Positions 1-8,288 of a stretch of 45,251 nt of DNA are shown here, one piece after another. The DNA lies in NCBI GenBank assembly GCA_023419095.1, contig JAEZYN010000028.1:1-45251 (forward strand), written 5' to 3'. The notes under the pieces were generated by a model. That model saw nothing but the letters and a program-made list of their open reading frames with translations, had not been told where the DNA came from and searched no databases. A program made the position numbers and the translations under genes. Each line of letters begins with the position of its first letter. Within the stretch, counting starts at the first letter, position 1. This DNA comes from Bacteroidota bacterium (GTDB taxonomy: Bacteria > Bacteroidota > Bacteroidia > Flavobacteriales > Weeksellaceae).

Positions 1-370
1 TCATTGTCGGAGCCGGTACATCTTTTTGATTATCTGTTTCCACTGAAGTTAAATCTTCTTCAAATGTTTGGTAAGCAAGGGTTGCTTCCGGTACGGTTTC
101 TTCAATAATACGTGCAGATGGCGGGGGTGATACTTGCTGATCGTTTTTCACAATCTGTGGCTCTGTCTCATCCTGACTTATCATAAATGTCACTCCAAAT
201 ATGGCGGCTACCGCAGCCGCGACTGCGTAAGCCCAATTGAGACTTATCACTTTTGTTTTGGGAGCCGGTGCGCCTTGACGCAAAACATTTTCCTGTACAT
301 CCGCGAAGAAATTTTCGGGCGTGCGGTAAATGTTTTTACGTTCTAATTTTTCAATATCAAAATCTTTCAT
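1..370 (-). CDS. Putative membrane protein downstream of an ECF sigma factor (C-terminus cut by window edge)
   Basis: I do not recognise a named family. The N-terminus (start MKDFDIEKLERKN) is inside the window and the C-terminus lies beyond base 1, leaving about 123 codons. A charged cytoplasmic stretch of about 40 residues is followed by one hydrophobic segment (WAYAVAAAVAAIFGVTFMI) and then a Pro/Glu-rich, probably periplasmic, region. It begins 31 bases after the stop of the ECF sigma gene on the same strand, so it is probably co-transcribed. That position and the single membrane span suggest an anti-sigma factor or similar regulator, but no zinc-binding HxxxCxxC motif is visible. An in-frame ATG at base 400, one base after the sigma stop codon, is an alternative start adding ten residues. 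Confidence 0.6.
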   Translation of the reverse strand, partial: MKDFDIEKLERKNIYRTPENFFADVQENVLRQGAPAPKTKVISLNWAYAVAAAVAAIFGVTFMISQDETEPQIVKNDQQVSPPPSARIIEETVPEATLAYQTFEEDLTSVETDNQKDVPAPTM

Positions 371-401
371 TTCTACTCTTTCTGGTAAGATTTCCGTCAT
401 C

Positions 402-959
402 TTACTGATTATCGTTGTAATTCTGTTTTATATAATCTTCTACCTTCTGTTTCGCATAATGGTAGTTTGTTTTCAGTGTGCCGACCGACATATCGAGTAT
501 CTTCGACAAATCCTCGTACGGCAGGTCGTCATAATACCTCATCGTGAAGACCACTTTCTGCTTTTCGGGCAGCGTCTGAATAGCTTTCTGAAGCAGTATC
601 TGAATATCTTCTGCGTCGGGCGCCAAATTGTCGGCTACCATATTCTGCAGGTGATAATCGGGATCTTCGTCAGATTTCTGCATCCTTTTCAGTTTGTTCA
701 GCTGCTGCAGCGATTCGTTTGTCGCGATGCGGTAGAGCCAGGTGTAAATCTGGCTGTCCTGCTTGAACTGGTAAAAATTCTGATAGGCTTTGATGAAGGT
801 GTCCTGCAGCACATCCTGTGCAAGATTGTGATCTACAATGATACGACGGATATGCCAATACAACCTGCTCTGATACGCATCCATCATCAGGCGAACGCCC
901 TTTTCCCGGGACTTTTCGCTCGACATCAGCCTGATAATTTCTTCCTCCTTTATCTTCAT
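402..959 (-). CDS. RNA polymerase sigma factor, sigma-70 family (ECF type)
   Basis: A 185-residue ECF-type sigma factor that would direct RNA polymerase to a small regulon. Region 2 spans roughly residues 22-92 and contains the core-binding and -10 recognition helices (DVLQDTFIKAYQ, YTWLYRIATNE). Region 4 spans about 120-175 (LPEKQKVVFTMRYYDDLPYEDLS, then a helix-turn-helix around MSVGTLKTNYHYAKQK). The length is typical and there is no extra C-terminal domain. The downstream membrane protein on the same strand is a plausible partner. A promoter-like pair lies upstream: TTTG at 1031-1028, 18 bases, then TATCTTTA at 1009-1002. The regulon cannot be read from the window. Confidence 0.93.
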   Translation of the reverse strand: MKIKEEEIIRLMSSEKSREKGVRLMMDAYQSRLYWHIRRIIVDHNLAQDVLQDTFIKAYQNFYQFKQDSQIYTWLYRIATNESLQQLNKLKRMQKSDEDPDYHLQNMVADNLAPDAEDIQILLQKAIQTLPEKQKVVFTMRYYDDLPYEDLSKILDMSVGTLKTNYHYAKQKVEDYIKQNYNDNQ

Positions 960-1001
960 TGAGATGCGTTCGGTGTTTTGATGTTGTTTAGAAGTGAAAG
1001 T

Positions 1002-1031
1002 TAAAGATAGTCTTTCAATTTTTAGTCCAAA
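1002..1031 (-). promoter_or_regulatory. Candidate promoter for the sigma-factor gene
   Basis: On the minus strand TTTG (1031-1028) is followed after 18 bases by TATCTTTA (1009-1002). This matches the Bacteroidota -33/-7 pattern TTTG / TAnnTTTG except for the last base. The sigma start codon is 43 bases downstream of the -7 box. Assigned by pattern only. Confidence 0.45.
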
Positions 1032-1041
1032 CCAAATGGAT

Positions 1042-1049
1042 TATATTTG
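1042..1049 (+). promoter_or_regulatory. Candidate -7 promoter box for the DUF2520/kdsC/maf group
   Basis: TATATTTG at 1042-1049 matches the Bacteroidota -7 consensus TAnnTTTG exactly. Transcription would begin about 7 bases downstream, just ahead of the ATG at 1068. This argues against the in-frame TTG at 1047 as the translation start, because that codon lies inside the box. No clear -33 TTTG is seen at the expected distance. Confidence 0.5.
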
Positions 1050-1067
1050 TTAGATATTAAAAGATTA

Positions 1068-1820
1068 ATGAAGATCGTAATTCTCGGTTCCGGAAATGTA
1101 GCCTTTCATCTGGCTAAAGCCTTTTATGAAAATAATATGCCCGTTGCACAGATCTTTGGCCGAAATAAAAATGCTCTTGACGAAATTTCTAGGTTTTTTA
1201 ATACTCCTTATTCCACTGAAAACCTTGCGGATGCAGACCTTTATCTGGTAGCAGTAAAAGATGATTTCATCTCCCATGTTTCTGCTAAAATAATTAAAAA
1301 AGACTGTATTGTTGCGCATACATCGGGTTCGTTACCAGTCGATGTGCTGAGTGGCGAATACCGTAAGGCCAGTTTTTATCCGCTTCAAACGTTTTCGAAA
1401 AACAAGTCACTGAACTACTCCGAAATTCCAATTTTTGTGGAATCTGAGGACGAAGGTGACCAGGTACTGCTGGAAAATTTAGCCCGAAAAATCTCGAAAA
1501 ACGTAATGGAATCGGACTTTGAGAAACGTAAATACATCCATCTCACCGCGGTTTTTTCGTGCAACTTTGTGAACCATCTTTTTGCACGCGCCAAAGAAAT
1601 TTCAGATGCACAGAAGATTCCTTTTGATTATTTTTTGCCTTTAATTGAAGAAACTACATCGAAAATCCGGGAAATGGAGCCAAAAGCCGCACAAACCGGT
1701 CCCGCTGTACGGAACGATACGCGGGTTCTGGAAGTTCATGAAAATCTTATCTTAAATCCTGAACAATTACAAATCTATCGCACCATGAATGCGTCGATAA
1801 AAAAAATGTATGAGTTATAA
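1068..1820 (+). CDS. Rossmann-fold / DUF2520 domain protein
   Basis: A 250-residue protein with an N-terminal NAD(P)-binding Rossmann fold (MKIVILGSGNVA, glycine loop at residues 7-12) and an all-helical C-terminal half from about residue 120. That half fits the DUF2520 family, which resembles 6-phosphogluconate-dehydrogenase-like C-domains. The reaction is not known. ATG 1068 is preferred over TTG 1047 because it places the Rossmann strand at the N-terminus and leaves the -7 box untranslated. The 3' end overlaps the next gene by 11 bases, so translation is probably coupled. Pairing with kdsC and maf is common in flavobacteria as far as I recall, but does not reveal the substrate. Confidence 0.88.
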   Translation: MKIVILGSGNVAFHLAKAFYENNMPVAQIFGRNKNALDEISRFFNTPYSTENLADADLYLVAVKDDFISHVSAKIIKKDCIVAHTSGSLPVDVLSGEYRKASFYPLQTFSKNKSLNYSEIPIFVESEDEGDQVLLENLARKISKNVMESDFEKRKYIHLTAVFSCNFVNHLFARAKEISDAQKIPFDYFLPLIEETTSKIREMEPKAAQTGPAVRNDTRVLEVHENLILNPEQLQIYRTMNASIKKMYEL

Positions 1821-2328
1821 ATCAAAATTAAAAAACATAAAAGCTTTTGTGTTCGACGTCGACGGCGTGTTCACTGATGGAAGTGTTTATCTGATGCCCG
1901 ACAACAGTATGTGTCGGGTAATGAACGTTTTAGATGGTTATGCGGTAGTGAAAGCCATTAAAAATAATTATAAGATCTGCGTTATCACCGGCGGAGATGA
2001 TGCTGGGGTGCGAAACCGGATTCATTATCTTGGAATTACAGATTATTATGCTAAAATTTCGGATAAGTTTGAAAAATATGAAGAATTCAGGCTTAAATAT
2101 GGCCTCCTAAATGAAGAAATCCTCACGATGGGCGACGATGTGCCGGATCTGAAAATCATGGAACCGTCGGGCATCGCGACCTGTCCCGAAAATGCAGTAC
2201 CGGACGTAAAAGCGATTTCGGAATACATCTCACCAGTTTCCGGCGGAAAAGGCGCCGTACGCGATGTTATTGAACAGGTGATGAAAATCCAGGGAAAATG
2301 GCATGAAGACAATACCAAAAGCGTCTAA
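1810..2328 (+). CDS. kdsC: 3-deoxy-D-manno-octulosonate 8-phosphate phosphatase (KdsC-like HAD hydrolase)
   Basis: A 172-residue HAD-superfamily phosphatase without a cap domain. The catalytic motif DVDGVFTDG carries Asp16 (nucleophile) and Asp18. Motif II is the ITGG around residue 60, and motif III is GDDVPDLKIM, with Asp for magnesium. These features and the length match KdsC, which removes phosphate from KDO-8-P in lipopolysaccharide inner-core synthesis. A tetramer-forming cap-less HAD of other specificity, such as a YrbI-like sugar phosphatase, is the main alternative. It overlaps the preceding gene by 11 bases and ends 10 bases before the maf start, so the three genes look like one operon. 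Confidence 0.85.
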   Translation: MSYKSKLKNIKAFVFDVDGVFTDGSVYLMPDNSMCRVMNVLDGYAVVKAIKNNYKICVITGGDDAGVRNRIHYLGITDYYAKISDKFEKYEEFRLKYGLLNEEILTMGDDVPDLKIMEPSGIATCPENAVPDVKAISEYISPVSGGKGAVRDVIEQVMKIQGKWHEDNTKSV

Positions 2329-2338
2329 AGCAAATCCC

Positions 2339-2899
2339 ATGAAGCTATTACTTGCGAGCAATTCGCCGCGGCGTAAAGAATTACTGCATGGCCTGGGTTA
2401 TGATTTTGAAGTCGTAAGCGTAGACTGTGACGAAATTTTTCCCGACAAAATGGCTGTGGAAAAGGTCGCTTCCTATCTTTCAGTTTTAAAGTCAAATGCA
2501 TACACGTCACTTCAGGAAGAGGAAATTTTAATCACTGCGGACACCATTGTAGCGATTGAAAATGAAATTTTAGGAAAACCCGCGGATGAAGCGGAGGCAA
2601 GATCAATGCTACAAAAACTTTCAGGAAAAACTCATCAGGTCTTTACCGGCCTTACGCTCCGAAGCCACGATAAAATCATCACACAAACAGATGTTGCCGA
2701 GGTTGAAATCGACGTTTTGAATGACGATGAGATCAATTTTTACATAAAACACTACAGACCCTACGACAAAGCCGGCAGCTACGGCGTACAGGAATGGCTC
2801 GGGATGGCAAAAATCCGTCAGATCCGTGGAAGTTTTTATACGGTGATGGGCTTACCAACACATTTGCTGTACCACTTGTTAAAGGAATTTGATAATTAA
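2339..2899 (+). CDS. maf: Maf family nucleoside triphosphate pyrophosphatase
   Basis: A 186-residue Maf protein that hydrolyses nucleoside triphosphates (dTTP/UTP in the YhdE branch) to monophosphates and helps remove non-canonical nucleotides. The signature SNSPRR is at residues 7-12. The conserved ITADTIVAIE with its active-site Asp, the LSGKTHQVFTGL stretch and the late YDKAGSYGVQEW are all present. ATG 2339 is preferred to the in-frame ATG 2303, because 2303 lies inside kdsC and adds twelve residues the family lacks. It is the last gene of the group; a short hairpin with a T run follows at 2906-2928. Confidence 0.92.
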   Translation: MKLLLASNSPRRKELLHGLGYDFEVVSVDCDEIFPDKMAVEKVASYLSVLKSNAYTSLQEEEILITADTIVAIENEILGKPADEAEARSMLQKLSGKTHQVFTGLTLRSHDKIITQTDVAEVEIDVLNDDEINFYIKHYRPYDKAGSYGVQEWLGMAKIRQIRGSFYTVMGLPTHLLYHLLKEFDN

Positions 2900-2905
2900 A
2901 CTTAA

Positions 2906-2928
2906 ATACAAAAAATCTGTATTTTTAC
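2906..2928 (+). terminator. Weak candidate terminator after maf
   Basis: A 6-bp inverted repeat AATACA / TGTATT, separated by 7 bases, is followed by a T run. The stem is AT-rich, so termination may be partial. A second short palindrome, CAGTTT/AAACTG at 2941-2958, lies between it and the porW start. Confidence 0.3.
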
Positions 2929-2983
2929 CATAAATAATTTCAGTTTGATAATAAACTGAAGATTTGAAAGTTATATGCACATA

Positions 2984-5494
2984 ATGAAAAAATCTATATT
3001 TTTCCTGTTGACATGTTTGTTTTTTGTCTCGTGCTCCACACGGAAAAAATCAGCAGGATCGCCTTTTATGAAAGGTTTTTACGCGTACTACAACACTCTT
3101 TTTAACAGCAAAGATGCGCTGGAAACTGAACTTCGGTCACGTGACAAGTCGCACGTTGACAACTTCTATGCGCCTTACATACAGCTGCTTACTTACGACG
3201 AGCAACCACTCGGCGCAGAATTGCAGGCAAACGACATGTTTTCGGATGATGCACCCGGAGGCTTCAGCGGGCCAGGTGTTCCCGGCTCGCCAGGAATGGC
3301 CACTAATAACCGTATCGCTGGAAGTGGCGCGTCAGTGCTGCAAATTTCAGAAGCGAAGGCACTGAAAGCTATCGCCAATTATTCAGTAATGAAAAGCGGC
3401 GAGGAAAAAAACAAGAAAATTTTTGATGCCAATATTTTGCTTGCGCAGTCGAGGATTTATCAGAACAAACCGCTTGAAGCACTTGACGGGCTTAATTATG
3501 TTTTTGCGAATATGCGAAACGACAAAAGACTTCCTTTAGCAAGAGTTTATCAGGGTCTGGCCTACTCGAAAATGGGCGATTATTACCGTGCTGAGGAGGT
3601 TTTTGCGGACCTTAAGCAAAGCAAAAAATTAAAGAAAGACTATAAAAAATTATTAAGTCTCTACTATTCTGAAATGTTGTTGCAAGCCGGTAAAAAGGAA
3701 AGTGCAATTAGCGAACTTGAAGAAGCGTATGCTATCAATAAAAACCGGAAACTGCGCAGCCGGATTGCTTTTTTACGTGGGCAGATACTGGCAGGTTTAG
3801 GTAGAAACGAAGAAGCGCGCGAAAGTTTTGTGTCAGCGTACAAGAACGCCAACAATTTTGAATTTGAAGTAAAATCACAGATTGAGATCGCGAAAACTTA
3901 CAATGGCGAAAACGACGATTACGAGGGCGCCCGGGAATACCTTGAAAAAATCAGTAAAAAAGGAACCTATGCTTCGCGCAAAAATGAATTTTATTACGGT
4001 TTGGGCTTAATGGCCAACAAAGCGGGCAAAAAAGATGAAGCAAAAGCATTTTTTGCACAGTCGTTGCAGGAAAAAATGTCTGATCCACAGATCCGCGGAC
4101 TGAATTATTATGAAATTGGGAAAGGGTATTTTGAAGACAGCGATTATCTGGCTGCAGGTGCATATTACGATTCAGCGCTGTCGGTGATGACGTATCAACC
4201 GTCTAAGATACTGCTTCAGCAACAGTCTGAAAATATCAAGCAGGTTTCTGCCAATTATTATTTAATTAAAAAAAATGACAGTATTCTGGCTCTGGTGAAT
4301 ATGCCGGAAGCCGACCGGATCGCCTATTTCAATAAATACATCGACGGCATTAAAGCCAAAGAAGCGCAGGAAGAACTGCAGCGAAAACGCGACGAACGCA
4401 GCAAAGGATTTGATACCGGAGATTATTCTGCGAATTCAATTTTCGCCGGAAACAGCGGTGGTTTTCAGGATTTTGGAGATAATAAAGGCAGCTTCTATTT
4501 TGCGAACCAAAGTACGGTGGCGAGAGGAGAGTCCACTTTCAGACAACTTTGGGGCAACCGGTCACTCAGCGATAACTGGCGTACCTCAGCGCGCGGAAGC
4601 AGCATCGAAGACCTGAAAAATGAAGCGATGGGACTTGCGACAGCACCGGACCCGCGACGTCTTGAAACCGCATTCTATATTGAAAAGATTCCGACCGCTC
4701 CAGAGGAAATTTTGACCCTGAAAAAAGCACGCGATACCGCAACATTAGGCCTGGGAAGAATGTACGAAACTTACTTTTCAGATACACCTTTAGCGACAAA
4801 AACGCTGTACGGTTTGGTGGATACAAATCCTGAAGAGGAAACGAAGCTGCAGGCGCTTTACAGTGTTTTCGCTTTTAACTATGAGAAAAATCCGGCGGCT
4901 GCCGAGCGCGCGAAACAAATGATTCTCACTGAATTTCCGTACACATCGTATGCAGAATTTGTAAAAAATCCACGCGATAATACGTTCACGAAATCGTCTG
5001 AAGAAGTGGAGAAACTTTATGCGCAAGCTTTTGATCTTTATGGTGCAGACAAGTTTGAGGACAGCCAAAAGATGATCGCGGAAGCCATTGAAAAATATCC
5101 GAAAGATGCATTGGTGCCCAAATTTGCGTTGCTGAATGCTTTTAATTCCGGAAAAACTGCTGGCAAAGAAATTATGATTCTGCAACTGGAACAGATTGCA
5201 CTGAACTATGCCAAAACAGCGGAAGGCGAAAAAGCCCGCGAGATGCTGAATTACCTTAAAAGTGATCTAAATATCGAAATGACCGATGAAAACGGGAATC
5301 CAAACAGCACGCCACAACCTGTAAATAATTCGCCGGCAGAGACACGAATTCGGCCGACAGCGCCAAGTCGGGATGGTCTGCAGCGTACACCGGGAAATAA
5401 CGAAACAACGCGTGTCCCGCGTCCGCGACGTAACGGTAATTCGTCTTCGCAAACAAACACGGTGACTCCTCCGCAGGAAGCCGTTTTAAAATAA
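2984..5494 (+). CDS. porW: PorW/SprE-like type IX secretion TPR lipoprotein
   Basis: An 836-residue lipoprotein. A signal peptide ends in a lipobox with the acylated cysteine at residue 17 (LFFVSC). It is followed by a long helical region of degenerate TPR-type repeats (residues about 100-470), a Gly/Asn-rich linker around 480-530, more helical repeats to about 770, and a low-complexity Asn/Pro/Arg-rich tail. The architecture, length and conserved N-terminus (GFYAYYNTLFN) match PorW of Porphyromonas and SprE of Flavobacterium, lipoproteins required for type IX secretion and gliding. ATG 2984 is chosen over ATG 2975 to give a conventional MKK signal peptide. A bidirectional terminator follows. 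gldH at the other end of the window supports a working type IX system. Confidence 0.82.
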   Translation: MKKSIFFLLTCLFFVSCSTRKKSAGSPFMKGFYAYYNTLFNSKDALETELRSRDKSHVDNFYAPYIQLLTYDEQPLGAELQANDMFSDDAPGGFSGPGVPGSPGMATNNRIAGSGASVLQISEAKALKAIANYSVMKSGEEKNKKIFDANILLAQSRIYQNKPLEALDGLNYVFANMRNDKRLPLARVYQGLAYSKMGDYYRAEEVFADLKQSKKLKKDYKKLLSLYYSEMLLQAGKKESAISELEEAYAINKNRKLRSRIAFLRGQILAGLGRNEEARESFVSAYKNANNFEFEVKSQIEIAKTYNGENDDYEGAREYLEKISKKGTYASRKNEFYYGLGLMANKAGKKDEAKAFFAQSLQEKMSDPQIRGLNYYEIGKGYFEDSDYLAAGAYYDSALSVMTYQPSKILLQQQSENIKQVSANYYLIKKNDSILALVNMPEADRIAYFNKYIDGIKAKEAQEELQRKRDERSKGFDTGDYSANSIFAGNSGGFQDFGDNKGSFYFANQSTVARGESTFRQLWGNRSLSDNWRTSARGSSIEDLKNEAMGLATAPDPRRLETAFYIEKIPTAPEEILTLKKARDTATLGLGRMYETYFSDTPLATKTLYGLVDTNPEEETKLQALYSVFAFNYEKNPAAAERAKQMILTEFPYTSYAEFVKNPRDNTFTKSSEEVEKLYAQAFDLYGADKFEDSQKMIAEAIEKYPKDALVPKFALLNAFNSGKTAGKEIMILQLEQIALNYAKTAEGEKAREMLNYLKSDLNIEMTDENGNPNSTPQPVNNSPAETRIRPTAPSRDGLQRTPGNNETTRVPRPRRNGNSSSQTNTVTPPQEAVLK

Positions 5495-5497
5495 AAA

Positions 5498-5529
5498 AAA
5501 CCGAAGTCAATCTTCGGTTTTATTTTTTT
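5498..5529. terminator. Bidirectional terminator shared by porW and tsaB
   Basis: A perfect 9-bp stem AAACCGAAG / CTTCGGTTT (5498-5506 and 5512-5520) with a 5-base loop is flanked by an A run on the left and a T run on the right. It can therefore end transcripts from both sides. The tsaB stop codon lies in the loop, and the last tsaB codons form one stem arm. Confidence 0.85.
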
Positions 5530-6187
5530 TCACGCCTTGAAATTCTTTAAGGTAAAAAGGTTCAAAATAGGCCACATCCTCAAACTGGCGCGCATTGTAT
5601 TTTTCCGCAGCGTTTTTTATTAAATATTTGGCTGAAGGGTAGATGTCAGCATTGTAAACGGCGTGCGGCAACTGTAAAATTTCCTGTGCTTTTGCGGCAC
5701 CATCACCTATAAAAATTATCTTTTTATCTCTAAGTTCCTGAAACGAATGTTCGTCCAGAATCTTTGCTTCTGTTTCGGTGATTCGTTGACCCGTTTTGCC
5801 GTCATACACGCCCGTATAAACCTCCATACGCCGCGCATCGAGCATTGGAATGACCAAATCGAAATTCTGGTCTAAAAAGGGCTGAATCATCGTATTTAAA
5901 GAATTCACCGCAATAAGTGGAATACTAAGACCAAAACAAAAACCTTTTGCGGCTGAAACACCAATTCTCAAACCGGTGTAAGAGCCTGGTCCCATGCCCA
6001 CAGATACTGCATCTAAATCTTTCATCTCAATTTCAGCTCCTTCAAGAGCCCACTGAACAAAAGTGTGCAGATTTTCAGACTGTTTATAGTTTTGGCTGGT
6101 CTCTTCGCATAGACAGAGCAGTTTTTCGCCATCTGAAATGGCAACAGAACAGTTTTTTGACGAAGTTTCGAGGTGCAGGATTTTCAT
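5507..6187 (-). CDS. tsaB: tRNA N6-threonylcarbamoyladenosine biosynthesis protein TsaB
   Basis: A 226-residue ASKHA-fold protein that partners TsaD and TsaE in making t6A37 of ANN-decoding tRNAs. The N-terminal MKILHLETSSKNCSVAI and the hallmark GMGPGSYTGLRIGVSAAKG (about residues 65-85) are diagnostic. The open frame extends 63 codons upstream into the next gene without homology, so ATG 6187 is chosen. This gives the usual TsaB length and leaves a 10-base gap from the upstream SDR gene. Its last codons overlap the terminator stem. As in other TsaB proteins it probably lacks the metal site of TsaD. Confidence 0.93.
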   Translation of the reverse strand: MKILHLETSSKNCSVAISDGEKLLCLCEETSQNYKQSENLHTFVQWALEGAEIEMKDLDAVSVGMGPGSYTGLRIGVSAAKGFCFGLSIPLIAVNSLNTMIQPFLDQNFDLVIPMLDARRMEVYTGVYDGKTGQRITETEAKILDEHSFQELRDKKIIFIGDGAAKAQEILQLPHAVYNADIYPSAKYLIKNAAEKYNARQFEDVAYFEPFYLKEFQGVKKNKTED

Positions 6188-6197
6188 TAAGATAAAA

Positions 6198-6956
6198 TTA
6201 GTTTTCCAAAGATTTATATACGGTACGTGGCTCGCTTTGCGCACTTGGGTAAATGGTAAGATCTGAAATGGCGACGTGCGAAGGCGCATTGATGCAGTAG
6301 GAAATCGCATCTGCAATGTCGCGCGCTTCCAGCGCCTTGTAACCGGTGTAAACCGATCTGGCGCGGTCTTCATCACCTTTAAAACGTACTTTTGAAAAGT
6401 CTGTTTCTACAAGTCCGGGCTGAATATTGGTCACTTTAATACCAAATTCAGTAAGTTCAATTCTTAAACCTTCTGATACCACGTCTACTGCGCGTTTTGA
6501 AGCACAATAGACAACACCGTTCGCGTAGGTTTGCCGTGCGGCAACCGACGAAATATTTACAATATGACCGGATTTCCGGGCTTTCATTTGTGGAATAATA
6601 AGTTTCGTAACATAAAGCAAACCTTTCACATTGCCATCGAGCATTGCGTCCCAATCTTCTACGGAACCATTTTCCAACGTATCGAGACCATGGGCATTTC
6701 CGGCATTGTTTATCAGCACATCGATGTTTTTCCACTCCGCGGGTAGGGAAGTGAGGGCATTTTCAACCTGGCTGAATTCCCGTTGGTCAAACGTTAAACT
6801 AAAAGTTTCGGTATTCTGGGACAGTTCCTGTTTGAGTTGTTCCAATACCGCAGTTCTGCGTCCGCAAAGAATAAGTCGGAAGCCTTTCGTTGCAAGCAAT
6901 TCGGCGGTAGCTTTTCCGATGCCGGATGTTGCGCCGGTAATCAGGGCTGTTTTCAT
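6198..6956 (-). CDS. Short-chain dehydrogenase/reductase (YdfG-like)
   Basis: A 252-residue classical SDR. The cofactor loop TGATSGIG is at residues 7-14, NNAG is near residue 88, the catalytic serine is in NISSVAA, and YCASK supplies the YxxxK pair. An Arg in CGRR after the second strand suggests NADP(H). The sequence resembles the YdfG group (3-hydroxy acid / serine dehydrogenase-like), but substrate cannot be assigned. It lies 10 bases upstream of tsaB and 12 bases downstream of the yraN-like gene, so it is probably co-transcribed with them. Confidence 0.88.
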   Translation of the reverse strand: MKTALITGATSGIGKATAELLATKGFRLILCGRRTAVLEQLKQELSQNTETFSLTFDQREFSQVENALTSLPAEWKNIDVLINNAGNAHGLDTLENGSVEDWDAMLDGNVKGLLYVTKLIIPQMKARKSGHIVNISSVAARQTYANGVVYCASKRAVDVVSEGLRIELTEFGIKVTNIQPGLVETDFSKVRFKGDEDRARSVYTGYKALEARDIADAISYCINAPSHVAISDLTIYPSAQSEPRTVYKSLEN

Positions 6957-6968
6957 TATGTTTAAATT

Positions 6969-7340
6969 TTAGTTGGCATCAAAACTCTGAAATGCGTCCT
7001 CGATGTGTTCTATTTGTAGTATGCCGGTTTTATCGGGTAAAACGGTGATAATATCAAATCTTACCTCTGTTGACAGATTATTTTCCTGCATGAAAAAATC
7101 GGCACACTGTACGATTGACTTTATCTTTTTCTTCGTAACGGCTTCCTGCGGCTCTATTATGGTGTTATAGCTTCTGGCTTTCACTTCTGCAACTACGGTG
7201 AGCCCATTAAAATCGGCAATAATATCAATTTCTGCTTTCTGGAAACGATAGTTTCGCGCCAGGATTTTATAATTTTTTTTTTGTAAATATTCGGCGGCAA
7301 GATTTTCCGCTAAAGTTCCGAAATCATTGTGTTCAGCCAT
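6969..7340 (-). CDS. YraN/UPF0102 family protein (endonuclease-like fold)
   Basis: A 123-residue protein of the UPF0102/YraN family. The restriction-endonuclease-like core is visible: GTLAENLAAEYL near the N-terminus, ARNYRFQKAEIDIIADFNGLTVVAEVKAR with the Asp and ExK of a PD-(D/E)xK site, and the later FDIITV strand. The function is not established, though a Holliday-junction-type nuclease role has been suggested for the family. It sits 12 bases after the LD-carboxypeptidase gene in the same direction. Confidence 0.9.
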   Translation of the reverse strand: MAEHNDFGTLAENLAAEYLQKKNYKILARNYRFQKAEIDIIADFNGLTVVAEVKARSYNTIIEPQEAVTKKKIKSIVQCADFFMQENNLSTEVRFDIITVLPDKTGILQIEHIEDAFQSFDAN

Positions 7341-7352
7341 TGGCGGAAATAT

Positions 7353-8288
7353 TTAGACATTAAAAGAAAGCGTGCATTTTTCGCCTACAGCCATCCTCAC
7401 ATTGGCACCAATGATAAGCGGACGGTTATCGAAAATGTGACCATTTGGAAAGTCAAACATCACCGGAAAATCATATTTCGAAACGCGTTCAGCTATAATC
7501 CGGTACACAAAAGGATCAAAGCTGTGGTTGTAATCAGCATTTTTTGCTTCATCTTCCATCAGCGTCATGCCACCCACAATAAGACCGCTGATCTGTTTGA
7601 AAACCCCGGCGAGTTCCAAAGACATCAGCATCCGGTCCAACGCGTAATATTTTTCACCGATTTCTTCAATAAACAATACCGCATCTTTAAAAGCGAAAGA
7701 GTAGGGCGTACCAAGCAGTGCGTAAATCAATGCCAGATTGCCTCCTATCATAGGTCCTTCAGCAGTTCCGTCTCGGTTAAGAATGTTTGTATTTACCTGG
7801 TATTCCGGTAAATTTCCTTCTAAAATTTTGATAGTCATGCCATAACCCTCCTGACATACGCCAAAATCTGCAGTTTTCAACGTCTGTCCGTGAACCGAGG
7901 CAAATCCGTTGCGATAGAGATAACTCTGAATAACCGTATTGTCCGAATAACCCACAAACCATTTGGGTGAGCTTTTAAAATTACCAAGATCAATGCCTTG
8001 GATCAGATGCTGGCAACCATAGCCGCCACGCGTGGTCCAGATGGCAGAAATATCGGGATCGTTCAGTGCCCAGTTCAGGTCTGAAAGCCTTTCCTCTTCC
8101 GATCCGGAGTAACCATATCCGTGCTGATGGCTGCCAAAAACGTGCTGACCTAAAACAGGTTCGTAACCATTTGATTTTAAAATATCAAGTCCATTTTCAA
8201 TCTGCTCAGGTTGCACCGATCCGGCAGGAGAAATGACTGCGATCCTTGCACTTTTTTGAAGACTTAGAGGAAAAATTACGTTTTGCAT
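7353..8288 (-). CDS. LD-carboxypeptidase family protein (peptidase S66)
   Basis: A 311-residue S66 serine peptidase. The family removes the terminal D-Ala from tetrapeptide stems during peptidoglycan recycling (LdcA); the MccF branch cleaves microcin C-like toxins. Visible motifs are the N-terminal ISPAGSV, the TRGGYGCQHLI strand, the nucleophile region GYSDNT, the IEEIGEKYYALDRM stretch and the late PNGHIFDN with the catalytic His. The length fits LdcA. No lipobox or signal peptide is seen, so it is probably cytoplasmic. Its ATG overlaps the stop codon of the LysE-type gene by one base (TGATG), indicating translational coupling. Confidence 0.9.
   Translation of the reverse strand: MQNVIFPLSLQKSARIAVISPAGSVQPEQIENGLDILKSNGYEPVLGQHVFGSHQHGYGYSGSEEERLSDLNWALNDPDISAIWTTRGGYGCQHLIQGIDLGNFKSSPKWFVGYSDNTVIQSYLYRNGFASVHGQTLKTADFGVCQEGYGMTIKILEGNLPEYQVNTNILNRDGTAEGPMIGGNLALIYALLGTPYSFAFKDAVLFIEEIGEKYYALDRMLMSLELAGVFKQISGLIVGGMTLMEDEAKNADYNHSFDPFVYRIIAERVSKYDFPVMFDFPNGHIFDNRPLIIGANVRMAVGEKCTLSFNV

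Noticed and set aside
330..962. 210-residue open frame on the plus strand
   Set aside because: It lies antisense over the complete sigma-factor gene, whose regions 2 and 4 are clear; the plus-strand translation has no recognisable domain.
3134..3146. TCACGTGA core inside porW as a parS site
   Set aside because: Only the central 8 bases match; the flanking GTT/AAC required for ParB binding are absent.
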